A DNA stretch of 24,006 nt from an uncultured Dorea sp. (GTDB taxonomy: Bacteria; Bacillota; Clostridia; Lachnospirales; Lachnospiraceae): NCBI GenBank assembly GCA_910584615.1, contig CAJUAM010000043.1:1-24006 (forward strand), read 5' to 3'. Below, piece by piece: positions 17,142 to 23,119 of this stretch (the first letter of the stretch is position 1; each line of letters opens with the position of its first letter). The notes beneath the pieces were generated by a model. It did not search any database, was not told the DNA's origin, and was given only the letters and a program-made list of their open reading frames with translations. A program made the translations under genes and the position numbers.

Positions 17142-18616
17142 GTATAATAAAAATAATAAATCTTCAACATATCATTCGATCGGTCATAAACAATCTTATC
17201 AACGATTTGCTTTAATGATTCGCTTTTCTGGATGATTGTATAATTGTCAGACGTCAGGATAGAATAGACGCTTCTGACCTTCTGAAGTAGGGCAAGGGAT
17301 ATGTCCTCGGGTTTCTTTGTAGAACCGCGGGACAATTCTTTAAGCTGCACGGTAAGCCGGTCCCGTTCTTCCTGAATAAGCCTTTTATGATCCTTATATT
17401 CTTCGAGGGTATCAATTCCTTCCCGATAAGAGGTTTTAATACGCTCTTCTTTGTGCACAAGCCCTTTCAGACGTTCATTGATAACTGTCTGCTCGTTTAC
17501 GATCTCGTCTGTTTCGTAATGTTTAAGTTCGTATTCTATATTTCCTGTATCAAGGACTTCCTCAAAGCTTCTTTGCACTTCCTTTTCTAAGACTAGAGAG
17601 CTGACGCCGTTCGGCTTCCTGCACTTCCCTTTATTGTACCCATAGCATGAAAAATAAGAATAGGGTTCACCGTTTTTCCTGTGCAGCGTGCTTGCTGTGA
17701 GAGTCCGTCCGCAGTCCGGGCATTTGACCAGTCCGGAGAGCCAGTGCTTGTAGGTGGAAGAGGGGCGTGTGCCTTTAGGGTTGTAAGTGATTTTAAAAAG
17801 CTCCTGCGCTTTCTCATATAGCTCTTTAGATATAATAGGCTTCTGTCCGCCGTCAATGACAATCCATTCAGAACGGTCCTTGATCTCATTAGTTGCGTTA
17901 TGAGTGCGGTTCCACCGAATCATACCGCAGTAGATCGGGTTCTGGATGATATACTCAATGGAACGACGTTCAAAAGATTTATTGTGAGAAGTCTTATAGC
18001 CCAAAGAATTCAGATATCTGGCTATATCAAAAAAGCCCATAGATTCATTTACATATTTATGAAAGATTATTTTTATAATATCAGCTTCCTCCGGCACTAT
18101 GACAGGAGGCTTGCCTCGCTCTGCAATTTTGTATCCCAGCGGCGGACGCGCCTGAAAAGCTCCCCGCATGGCATTTTCCTTCATACCGCGGAATACTTCG
18201 CCGGACAGACGGATGGAATAGTATTCATCCATCCATTCAATGATACGCTCGATCAGAGAGCCAAAAGGCCCGTCAACTAAAGGCTCTGATACGCTGATAA
18301 CATCCACGTTATTTTGCTTCTTCAGAAGGGACTTGTAGACAATGGACTCTTCCTGATTGCGGGCAAAACGGCTGTATTTCCAGACTAAGATAACATCAAC
18401 CGGATGTTCCTTTGACTTGGCGGAGGCGATCATCTCCTGAAAGGCAGGACGCTTATCTGCAGACCGGCCGGATACGCCGATTTCAAAGTAGATATTTAGT
18501 ATAATGATGTCGTTCTTTCTTCCATATTCACGTATAAGCTTCTCTTGTGAATCAGGAGACAATTCTTCTTGCTTGTCAGTGGATACCCTGACGTAACCAT
18601 AACCGTATCGTGGCAT
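17138..18616 (-). CDS. Large serine recombinase (integrase of a mobile element)
   Basis: This is a 492-residue site-specific recombinase that integrates and excises the element. The ATG at 18616 follows AAGGAAGGTGAT. The resolvase-type catalytic domain (about 4-150) has Arg10 and nucleophile Ser12 in YVRVSTDKQ, and the arginine cluster in VWKYSRFARNQEE. A Recombinase domain follows (ARPPLGYKI, then FFDIARYLNSLGYKT and IEYIIQNPIYCG). The zinc ribbon has Cys299, Cys302, Cys324 and Cys332 (CPDCGRTL ... SYFSCYGYNKGKCRK). A coiled coil follows (about 380-440), as in phage-type large serine integrases. Length and layout are complete. The gene lies at the left edge of the element and points at the broken SpoIID gene, which is therefore the likely integration target. 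Confidence 0.95.
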   Translation of the reverse strand: MPRYGYGYVRVSTDKQEELSPDSQEKLIREYGRKNDIIILNIYFEIGVSGRSADKRPAFQEMIASAKSKEHPVDVILVWKYSRFARNQEESIVYKSLLKKQNNVDVISVSEPLVDGPFGSLIERIIEWMDEYYSIRLSGEVFRGMKENAMRGAFQARPPLGYKIAERGKPPVIVPEEADIIKIIFHKYVNESMGFFDIARYLNSLGYKTSHNKSFERRSIEYIIQNPIYCGMIRWNRTHNATNEIKDRSEWIVIDGGQKPIISKELYEKAQELFKITYNPKGTRPSSTYKHWLSGLVKCPDCGRTLTASTLHRKNGEPYSYFSCYGYNKGKCRKPNGVSSLVLEKEVQRSFEEVLDTGNIEYELKHYETDEIVNEQTVINERLKGLVHKEERIKTSYREGIDTLEEYKDHKRLIQEERDRLTVQLKELSRGSTKKPEDISLALLQKVRSVYSILTSDNYTIIQKSESLKQIVDKIVYDRSNDMLKIYYFYYT

Positions 18617-18665
18617 AATATCACCTTCCTTTGTAATTTTATTAAAAAAGAATACAAAAAATACA

Positions 18666-18697
18666 CCTGTACAGGAGCCAAAGAATTGTGATATAAT
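18666..18697 (+). promoter_or_regulatory. Palindrome and extended -10 promoter on the plus strand
   Basis: CCTGTACAGG (18666-18675) is a perfect 10-base palindrome placed where the -35 would be. TGTGATATAAT follows, with TATAAT at 18692-18697 and TG at the extended position. The palindrome may be an operator. Confidence 0.5.
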
Positions 18698-18703
18698 CTA
18701 TTT

Positions 18704-18777
18704 GCTAGAGAGAGATCGCCTTTGGCGGTGTACAGTTTTATCAAAACCGTTTCCTGTTGGCGCAGGAGCGGTTTTTT
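18704..18777 (+). ncRNA. Candidate small RNA of about 75 bases
   Basis: This short unit sits between a good extended -10 promoter (TATAAT at 18692) and a strong hairpin with T run (to 18777), and has no convincing start-plus-ribosome-site inside. It would fold as hairpin ATCGCC-TTT-GGCGGT (18715-18729) plus the terminator hairpin. It lies on the strand opposite to the flanking recombinase and lipoprotein genes and so could act on their transcripts. A role in controlling the element is possible but unproven. Confidence 0.4.
18743..18777 (+). terminator. Strong hairpin terminator, possibly bidirectional
   Basis: AAAACCG and CGGTTTT with inner TTCCTG and CAGGAG around TTGGCG, followed by a T run on the plus strand. 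On the minus strand the stem ends in CGGTTTTGAT, so it can also stop the lipoprotein transcript that ends at 18809. Confidence 0.75.
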
Positions 18778-18808
18778 GATGTTTCTGATAGTATTAGAGC
18801 GATTTATA

Positions 18809-19408
18809 TCATTGTTTATAGTCAATTACTTTTTGGATAACTTCTTCAGCATTTTTATATTTAAAATAGTTAGTTTTAGTTTCATTACCATTTGTATATT
18901 TTATAGTTATCCCTTCATCATTTCCAAATGAATCAGAAACGTAATAACCTGTATAATCTCCATCCATTTTATCTGAATCGCTAAAATCCCAAAATACACC
19001 ATGATTATAATAAATAGCGGAATAACCAACCTTTTTGTCTTCAACATATTGCGCATATCTAATTTTATATGGTTCTTCTTCGACAAATGTGATTTCTATA
19101 TAATCACCTGAATCTGCATAGGATTGAAGAGAAGCATCTTCTGTATAGGCGAGATTATATGTTTGTATGCCGCCATTGTAATGTTCTAAAGTATATTTTA
19201 AATTATTGTCGGAGATATATTTTTCGATATCCTCAACAGATGTATTTTCTGATATTGATATAAACAGAGCCTGCAATGTATCATAGTTGTATTGTTTAGA
19301 TTCCATCTTTTCATCTTGACCGTTTTTTTGTTCAATTTCTTGTTTGCATGATACTAATGATAGAACAAGTATTGCTATCAATGAAATGGTCGAGATTATC
19401 TTTCTCAT
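18809..19408 (-). CDS. Lipoprotein of unknown function carried by the element
   Basis: This is a 199-residue protein starting at the ATG at 19408 behind AAGAGGT. Residues 1-21 form a lipoprotein signal: MRKIISTISLIAILVLSLVSC, written here as basic start, hydrophobic core and lipobox LVSC with Cys21. A polar linker rich in Glu, Gln and Lys follows. The mature domain is acidic and aromatic-rich, with probable two-layer alpha/beta repeats (SVEDIEKYISDNNLKYTL, YTGYYVSD, TKTNYFKYKNAEEVIQKV). I do not recognise a family. It lies on the element beside the integrase, so it may be a surface cargo protein, for example for exclusion, but nothing in the sequence proves that. Confidence 0.75.
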   Translation of the reverse strand: MRKIISTISLIAILVLSLVSCKQEIEQKNGQDEKMESKQYNYDTLQALFISISENTSVEDIEKYISDNNLKYTLEHYNGGIQTYNLAYTEDASLQSYADSGDYIEITFVEEEPYKIRYAQYVEDKKVGYSAIYYNHGVFWDFSDSDKMDGDYTGYYVSDSFGNDEGITIKYTNGNETKTNYFKYKNAEEVIQKVIDYKQ

Positions 19409-19790
19409 AATTCATACCTCTTTTCTTTTAAGTTTGTATAGTAACAGCGCTTCAGTCATGCGCTACTATTATCCGTATTCTTATATTTCTTTTTACGTAG
19501 ACAACAACTTATTGCATAATATTCTGCAAACAGGAAACCTTCTTTTCTTTAACGGTGCATATCTCTGCAAGACAAGTCATTAGGAATCTTTCAGACATAT
19601 AAACGCTATTTTTAAAAGCTTTGGAAGTCATTTTGATTCCAAGATCTTTCGTGATGGTATAATAAATTCTAATGCAATCTCATTTTCGAAAATATATTCC
19701 AATGTAGCAGTCACATCCGGTTAATTTATTGTTATCAGCATCCATAATTTACCAGGAAATTATACGTAAGATATGTTTTAAAATGGTTAT
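19409..19790. other. Gene-free stretch with one inverted repeat and possible coding debris
   Basis: About 380 AT-rich bases. ATAGTA-ACA-GCGC (19438-19450) is mirrored by GCGC-TACTAT (19460-19469), just upstream of the lipoprotein gene, so it may be an operator there. On the minus strand 19680-19745 opens ATG GAT GCT GAT and reads MDADNNKLTGCDCYIG before a stop, with a further open piece in another frame. This looks like decayed coding sequence. Nothing else is supported. Confidence 0.4.
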
Positions 19791-19988
19791 ATGAAAATCT
19801 TACTCGATAAAATAATGAATGAGAAAAATTTAACCATTCGTCAAACTTCCATACTGACAGGAGTTCCTCGATCTACTATATCAGACATCATCACCGGAAA
19901 AACTATGCCGCGGATTGATACTCTGGAGCAATTGGCAGCAGGCCTGAAAGTCAGTATTAATGATCTGTTTGATTCACCAAATAAATAA
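19791..19988 (+). CDS. Small XRE-type helix-turn-helix protein
   Basis: This is a 65-residue protein that is almost only a DNA-binding domain. The five-helix Cro/C1 fold is visible: KIMNEKNLTIRQTSILTG (helices 1-2), VPRSTISDIITGKTMPR (recognition helix), IDTLEQLAAGLKVSINDLF (helices 4-5). The recognition helix is of the S24/C1 'STISDI..G' type. No ribosome site precedes the ATG. A TAAAAT lies at 19779-19784, so the message may begin at or very near the start codon. It could be an element regulator or an antitoxin-like protein; no toxin gene adjoins it. Confidence 0.75.
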   Translation: MKILLDKIMNEKNLTIRQTSILTGVPRSTISDIITGKTMPRIDTLEQLAAGLKVSINDLFDSPNK

Positions 19989-20077
19989 TTATGCGGCGTT
20001 ATAATCAATGACAGCAATCTCTGTCAGTACGTTTTTTAATCTCTCAAGGATAGTTTCAATTTTCCGAAGAATCTATC

Positions 20078-20620
20078 CTACAAATTGAGCAATTTCTTTT
20101 TCTTGAGTTCAAATTCTTTTTGGGTAATAGCACCCATGTCAAGTAGCTCTTTCAGTTCTTTAATTTGCTGTAATGGGTTTTGAGCTGATGAAGAATTTGG
20201 TTTGTGCTTTAAATCATTAAAAGTAGTCAAAACAATAGAATACACATTTTTAGCAAACTCTTTAGCTATAGCCACATTGAATGTCTCCTTAATTGTGTCG
20301 ATGGTAATTTTACCAAATACAAGACCAGAGGAAAAAGTAATATCATTGACGTTATCCATAAGTATAACCTGTGAAGTCTGCCCAATAACCTTCTTTTGCC
20401 CCATTATTATTCTTTTATTAGTTATGGCATATGCAAAATTACTATCATGTTTTGTTGTAGAAATATAGTTATGTAACCCAATAAATACGCACAATACATC
20501 TTCGTCTGGCAGAAGAGCCTCTTGTATAACTGTAAAATGTTTAATAGAATTATTTCGATTAAATCCTTTTCCGTAGCCGTTTTCTACACAATAATTGTAC
20601 ATTTCGATTGCTGTTTTCAT
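20078..20620 (-). CDS. PH-like and SHOCT domain protein
   Basis: This is a 180-residue protein starting at the ATG at 20620 behind AAGGAG. Residues about 30-140 form a bacterial PH (YokE-like) domain: EALLPDEDVLCVFIGL, then AYAITNKRIIMGQKKV and VILMDNVNDITFSSGL, the family's characteristic strand with K-R-(I/L) turn. A low-complexity linker (NSSSAQNP) leads to a C-terminal SHOCT helix pair, LQQIKELKELLDMGAITQKE ending KKKKLLNL. Such proteins are common on prophages and integrative elements and their function is unknown; SHOCT probably mediates oligomerisation. No signal or membrane segment is present, so it is cytoplasmic. Confidence 0.9.
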   Translation of the reverse strand: MKTAIEMYNYCVENGYGKGFNRNNSIKHFTVIQEALLPDEDVLCVFIGLHNYISTTKHDSNFAYAITNKRIIMGQKKVIGQTSQVILMDNVNDITFSSGLVFGKITIDTIKETFNVAIAKEFAKNVYSIVLTTFNDLKHKPNSSSAQNPLQQIKELKELLDMGAITQKEFELKKKKLLNL

Positions 20621-20708
20621 ATATTTCTCCTTCCATTCAGAAACGATGTGTTTTATTTACTGTTTTAAAAATAATCAATAAAGGTTTCGGTGTCTCGTAT
20701 CCAAAAAG

Positions 20709-20726
20709 TGTCCGGGAACTCGGACA
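20709..20726. promoter_or_regulatory. Short perfect inverted repeat
   Basis: TGTCCG and CGGACA with GGAACT between, in the divergent spacer between the PH-SHOCT gene and the LexA-controlled small gene. Candidate operator only. Confidence 0.3.
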
Positions 20727-20825
20727 AATTTAAAAATCCCGTCAGTTCTTCTTCCTCCAAGTGTCTTATAAGTAAAAGAAAATATCTTACAAATATTCAT
20801 AAGAACGTTTGTTTGAATTTAACAA

Positions 20826-20854
20826 TTGATATTTTATGCAAATAGTAGTATCAT
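20826..20854 (+). promoter_or_regulatory. Promoter of the 39-residue gene
   Basis: TTGATA (20826-20831), exactly 17 bases, TATCAT (20849-20854). Transcription would start near 20861, just ahead of the LexA-type box. Confidence 0.65.
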
Positions 20855-20869
20855 ATTTCTAATGAATTC

Positions 20870-20883
20870 CGAACGCACGTTCT
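20870..20883. promoter_or_regulatory. LexA (SOS) box
   Basis: CGAACGCACGTTCT matches the Gram-positive LexA consensus CGAAC-RNRY-GTTYC at 13 of 14 positions (only the last base differs). It covers about +10 to +23 of the predicted transcript, a position that blocks transcription. DNA damage should therefore switch on the gene at 20908. Confidence 0.75.
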
Positions 20884-20907
20884 AGACGAACAGGGGAGGT
20901 ATTACAT

Positions 20908-21027
20908 ATGGATAAACATGATTACAAAAAACAATTAATTGAACAAATTCATATTATTGAAGATGATAAATTGTTGAAATTTTTATATGATCTTGTTCGG
21001 GCGTTTAAAAGGAATTGGGGCTATTAA
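20908..21027 (+). CDS. SOS-controlled 39-residue protein
   Basis: This short gene starts at the ATG at 20908 with an excellent ribosome site (GGGGAGG at 20893-20899) and ends at TAA 21025-21027. The product is MDKHDYKKQLIEQIHIIEDD followed by a helix KLLKFLYDLVRAF and a basic aromatic tail. It looks like two amphipathic helices and probably binds another protein. It is convergent with the element repressor; the last four bases overlap that gene's stop region. Promoter, LexA box and position next to the switch suggest a role in induction, for example as an anti-repressor. That role is inference; no family is recognised. Confidence 0.65.
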   Translation: MDKHDYKKQLIEQIHIIEDDKLLKFLYDLVRAFKRNWGY

Positions 21028-21374
21028 GGTCCCTTTTCTTTTGAAAGAAAATCGATCATGTCGTAAACGCTTTGTTTTTTACGGTTATTTAATGCCATAA
21101 GGATGTGTATATGCTCGAGTAATATTCTGTCTTTAAGTATTTCTGTAATAAAATCAGCACTACCTTCCAAATTCTCTTCATAACCCATAAGGTAAGCGGG
21201 TGTAGTATGCAATGCCTTTGCTATGGGTTCTAAAATTGAGGTGGGTAAATTTTCGATATCACCATTCTCGTATCTGTAAACAGTAGCTCTATTTTTTCCG
21301 AGTATTTCCGCTAATTGTTCGACGCTCATTTCTATTTCGAGCCTGCGCTGCTTTATTCTGGCTCCAATTGTCAC
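21024..21374 (-). CDS. Element repressor, XRE (C1-like) family
   Basis: This is a 116-residue repressor. It starts at the GTG at 21374, behind AGGGAGG; the overlapping ATG (21376) is in another frame and stops at once. The N-terminal HTH is clear: ARIKQRRLEIEMSVEQLAEI, then LGKNRATVYRYENGDIENLP and the helix ILEPIAKALHTTPAYLMGYE. The C-terminal 45 residues are helical and have no LexA/CI-type Ser-Lys peptidase, so this repressor cannot cleave itself in response to RecA. Its own promoter (TTGCAT, 17 bases, TATTAT) contains a TCGCA half-site, implying self-control. It faces the Cro-like gene across shared operators. Confidence 0.9.
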   Translation of the reverse strand: MTIGARIKQRRLEIEMSVEQLAEILGKNRATVYRYENGDIENLPTSILEPIAKALHTTPAYLMGYEENLEGSADFITEILKDRILLEHIHILMALNNRKKQSVYDMIDFLSKEKGP

Positions 21375-21400
21375 ATTGATTCGCCTCCCTTCTAGTTTTC

Positions 21401-21429
21401 ATAATAACACGCATTTCGCAAATATGCAA
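21401..21429 (-). promoter_or_regulatory. Repressor promoter with internal half-operator
   Basis: On the minus strand: TTGCAT (21429-21424), 17-base spacer, TATTAT (21406-21401). The spacer contains TTTCGCA-type half-site bases (21414-21420), matching the operator arm of the sites to the right. Confidence 0.7.
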
Positions 21430-21456
21430 CAATTGAATGCGAAAATAAAAATAAAA

Positions 21457-21471
21457 TCGCAAAATGTGCGA
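21457..21471. promoter_or_regulatory. Operator O2, TCGCA-N5-TGCGA
   Basis: TCGCAAAATGTGCGA: arms TCGCA and TGCGA with a five-base centre. It lies upstream of the -35 of the Cro-side promoter, between the two promoters. Confidence 0.75.
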
Positions 21472-21479
21472 AAAAAATG

Positions 21480-21508
21480 TTGACAGATGAATAAGGCAGT
21501 GATATTAT
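21480..21508 (+). promoter_or_regulatory. Early promoter of the Cro-like gene
   Basis: Consensus TTGACA (21480-21485), 17 bases, TATTAT (21503-21508). Start expected near 21515, directly in front of operator O3. Confidence 0.8.
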
Positions 21509-21516
21509 ACAATTAG

Positions 21517-21531
21517 TCGCATAAAATGCGA
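21517..21531. promoter_or_regulatory. Operator O3, TCGCA-N5-TGCGA
   Basis: TCGCATAAAATGCGA covers about +3 to +17 of the early transcript; a repressor bound here would block it. The same 15 bases recur at 21763-21777. Confidence 0.8.
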
Positions 21532-21551
21532 AAATGAAAGGAGGGAATAAA

Positions 21552-21770
21552 ATGGTAAATATCAAGAAACTTCGTGGTAAGATGGTAGAATGCGGCATCA
21601 ATATGGAGCAGATGGCTAAGGAAATTGGAGTTGATAAGTCCACTATGTATAGGAAAATGAATCAAGAGGGAGACAATATATCGATTAAAGAAGCTTCAAT
21701 TATGGCAAAAAAATTAGATTTATCTTATGCAGAAGTTAATTCTATTTTTTTTAGTCTCGAAGTCGCATAA
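21552..21770 (+). CDS. Cro-like small HTH regulator
   Basis: This is a 72-residue DNA-binding protein, first gene of the rightward early operon. I choose the ATG at 21552 because AAAGGAGGG (21537-21545) is its ribosome site; the ATG at 21534 lies ahead of that site. The HTH reads KLRGKMVECGINMEQMAKEI, then GVDKSTMYRKMNQEGDNISI, with helix KEASIMAKKLDLSYAEVNSI. This is the phage Cro/C1 type with the short 'STMYRKM' recognition helix. The promoter carries operator O3 at its start, and the stop codon lies inside operator O4, so the protein's own gene is flanked by repressor sites. It probably opposes the leftward repressor. Confidence 0.9.
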   Translation: MVNIKKLRGKMVECGINMEQMAKEIGVDKSTMYRKMNQEGDNISIKEASIMAKKLDLSYAEVNSIFFSLEVA

Positions 21771-21777
21771 AATGCGA
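21763..21777. promoter_or_regulatory. Operator O4 spanning the Cro-like stop codon
   Basis: TCGCATAAAATGCGA, identical to O3, with the TAA stop (21768-21770) inside it. A repressor on O3 and O4 could loop the DNA or block elongation 246 bases apart. Confidence 0.75.
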
Positions 21778-21808
21778 AATAGAATGATGAGATAGGAGAT
21801 GACATGAG

Positions 21809-21967
21809 ATGAAAAAGGCAAATAAGTTGTTGACAAAGACGTGTGAAGTAGTACTTAAGAAAATCCACTGGAAAAACACAAAGTCTAATCAATGGGTTTT
21901 AAGTGGGATTTTGGGAAACATAATTGGTTATTTTTTAATAATATTATGGTCGATTATATTTGCTTAG
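21809..21967 (+). CDS. Small single-span membrane protein
   Basis: This is a 52-residue protein starting at the ATG at 21809, with AGGAGAT (21794-21800) at correct spacing, 39 bases after the Cro-like gene in the same early operon. The first half is basic and polar (MKKANKLLTKTCEVVLKKIH). The C-terminal half is one membrane helix (WVLSGILGNIIGYFLIILWS) ending in IIFA. No family is recognised. Size and place suggest an early element accessory protein. Confidence 0.5.
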   Translation: MKKANKLLTKTCEVVLKKIHWKNTKSNQWVLSGILGNIIGYFLIILWSIIFA

Positions 21968-21990
21968 CCAAGTCTCTAATTTCGGGATTT

Positions 21991-22013
21991 GAGAGCGGTA
22001 GCAGGATAGGAGG
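21991..22013 (+). repeat. Leader repeat, copy 1 (degenerate hairpin plus ribosome site)
   Basis: GAGAGCGGTAGCAGGATAGG and then AGG, immediately ahead of the 60-residue gene. Same motif as copies near 22894 and 23564, here with the left stem arm changed (TTT instead of GCC). Confidence 0.5.
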
Positions 22014-22021
22014 TGGTGTGA

Positions 22022-22204
22022 GTGACAGATGTGATATTAGAAAGTGGAACGGCAATTTCTGGAGAGAAAATTGGCAAACTTGTAGAAGAAATAATTAAAA
22101 AGTTTGCCAATGAAAAGTTAAATGTGAGTGAAGCAAAAATTGTTTTAGAAGAAACGAAAGGAAGGATCGAGGAATTTTCAAAAGTAACAGTTACAAATTT
22201 TTAA
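22022..22204 (+). CDS. 60-residue helical protein of unknown function
   Basis: This small gene starts with GTG at 22022, the only start after an in-frame TGA; AGGAGGTGG (22008-22016) is the ribosome site. The product is acidic-basic helical: AISGEKIGKLVEEIIKKFAN then EAKIVLEETKGRIEEFSKV. No HTH or membrane segment is seen. It continues the rightward early operon and its last 14 bases overlap the 3' end of the convergent membrane-protein gene. No family is recognised. Confidence 0.6.
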   Translation: MTDVILESGTAISGEKIGKLVEEIIKKFANEKLNVSEAKIVLEETKGRIEEFSKVTVTNF

Positions 22205-22778
22205 TTAATAATTCCTGTAATGAATAAGAAATGCTAAGAAGTTCTTTATTTTCAGTAGCATATTTAGTATTAGGCAAGTCGACAGCAGCTTTTAGGTCAA
22301 CATCGAGTTCTTCGCGATAGGTTTTGGATGCAGATTTATATTCTAAGGAAAAATGAATTGGGGTATCAACTTTTTTGTAATCAAGAAGACAAATACGTGC
22401 TTGACCGGGAGCTATAACGCATTTTCCGAAATCTTCAATGTAATTTCTTGAAGGATTATATTTGTAACTATTTGAAAAATCAAAATTGGATTTAAATTTT
22501 GTCATATAAGCAGAAGAATTGCCAAAATTTTTTACAACAAGGTAAAACATAGGCACACCAGGATTTATTGATTGGCAATAAACAGAGATAACTGGACGAT
22601 TTGTTTCTTCAAGCATTTTAGTGTTTTGCCTTACTGTAACGATGGAAATGATAATTGCAATAACACTTGTTAAAAGTGAAGCCATAATTCCTATAAGTTG
22701 AATTATGTCAGAGATTGATAACTGTACATTAGCTATATTTGCAGTTGCCAGACTTTGAGTAAATTGTACATTTGGCAT
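22191..22778 (-). CDS. Single-span membrane protein with soluble beta-type domain
   Basis: This is a protein of 195 residues from the ATG at 22778, or 199 from the ATG at 22790. Only the former leaves room for AAAGGA as ribosome site. One membrane helix (IIQLIGIMASLLTSVIAIII) near residues 24-46 is followed by a short basic-polar linker (VRQNTKMLEETNRP). The soluble domain of about 130 residues has an Ig-like strand pattern (VISVYCQ, FYLVVKNFGNSSAYMTKF, VIAPGQARICLLDY, HFSLEYKSASKTYREEL). Proteins with this 'NRP-V-S-V / V-N-G-S-A' pattern are common orphan genes on phages and integrative elements. The function is unknown. It is on the strand opposite to the early operon and so probably cargo expressed in the quiescent state. 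Confidence 0.7.
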   Translation of the reverse strand: MPNVQFTQSLATANIANVQLSISDIIQLIGIMASLLTSVIAIIISIVTVRQNTKMLEETNRPVISVYCQSINPGVPMFYLVVKNFGNSSAYMTKFKSNFDFSNSYKYNPSRNYIEDFGKCVIAPGQARICLLDYKKVDTPIHFSLEYKSASKTYREELDVDLKAAVDLPNTKYATENKELLSISYSLQELLIKNL

Positions 22779-22893
22779 GAGATAAAACATCCTTTCTATT
22801 TTCAGTGATAGGAAGATTATACCAGATATTTTTGCTGAAAGAAAGCGTCTTGATGTTAGTAAAGGGATTCAAATTAGGGATCGAAAGTGAAGA

Positions 22894-22925
22894 GCCGAGA
22901 GCGGCAGTAAGTAGAGGAATGGAGG
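22894..22925 (+). repeat. Leader repeat, copy 2 (GCCG-AGAG-CGGC hairpin)
   Basis: GCCGAGAGCGGCAGTAAG followed by TAGAGGAATGGAGG. A four-base stem with AGAG loop stands 15-30 bases ahead of the ribosome site of the gene at 22937. Confidence 0.5.
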
Positions 22926-22936
22926 TTAGATAACCA

Positions 22937-23119
22937 ATGCATAAACCGATGGAACTTAAGATGGTAAATGAGGAAGGAAAGCGCAAATTATTTTTAGATG
23001 GAAAAGAAATGCATCATGTGATGGAATACAAAATTAAGAGCCCGCAAAAAGGGAATTATGCAGAACTCTCAATAAAAATGATTGTACAGTTTCCTGTTAC
23101 CCGAGAAAATGTTCTCTAG
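22937..23119 (+). CDS. 60-residue protein, element-type family of unknown function
   Basis: This small gene starts at the ATG at 22937, 12 bases after GGAGG (22921-22925). The ATG at 22949 is an alternative. The product is one small beta-rich unit: KLFLDGKEMHHVMEYKIKSP then GNYAELSIKMIVQFPVT. The 'L-DG-E...V-Y-I.S......L-I.M.V-F' layout is one I associate with small hypothetical proteins on clostridial phages and elements. It may bind protein or DNA as a small beta barrel; no function is known. It carries leader repeat copy 2 upstream, and its 3' end overlaps the convergent DUF2513-like gene by 23 bases. Confidence 0.65.
   Translation: MHKPMELKMVNEEGKRKLFLDGKEMHHVMEYKIKSPQKGNYAELSIKMIVQFPVTRENVL

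Noticed and set aside
18722..18931. Plus-strand hydrophobic frame of 69 codons resembling a small toxin
   Set aside because: It starts with TTG without ribosome site, runs through the terminator hairpin and is antisense to the lipoprotein gene.
19344..19583. Plus-strand 79-codon frame
   Set aside because: It overlaps the lipoprotein signal region on the other strand, has no ribosome site and no domain.
21892..22098. 68-codon plus-strand frame
   Set aside because: It overlaps the better-supported 52- and 60-residue genes in another frame and has no ribosome site.
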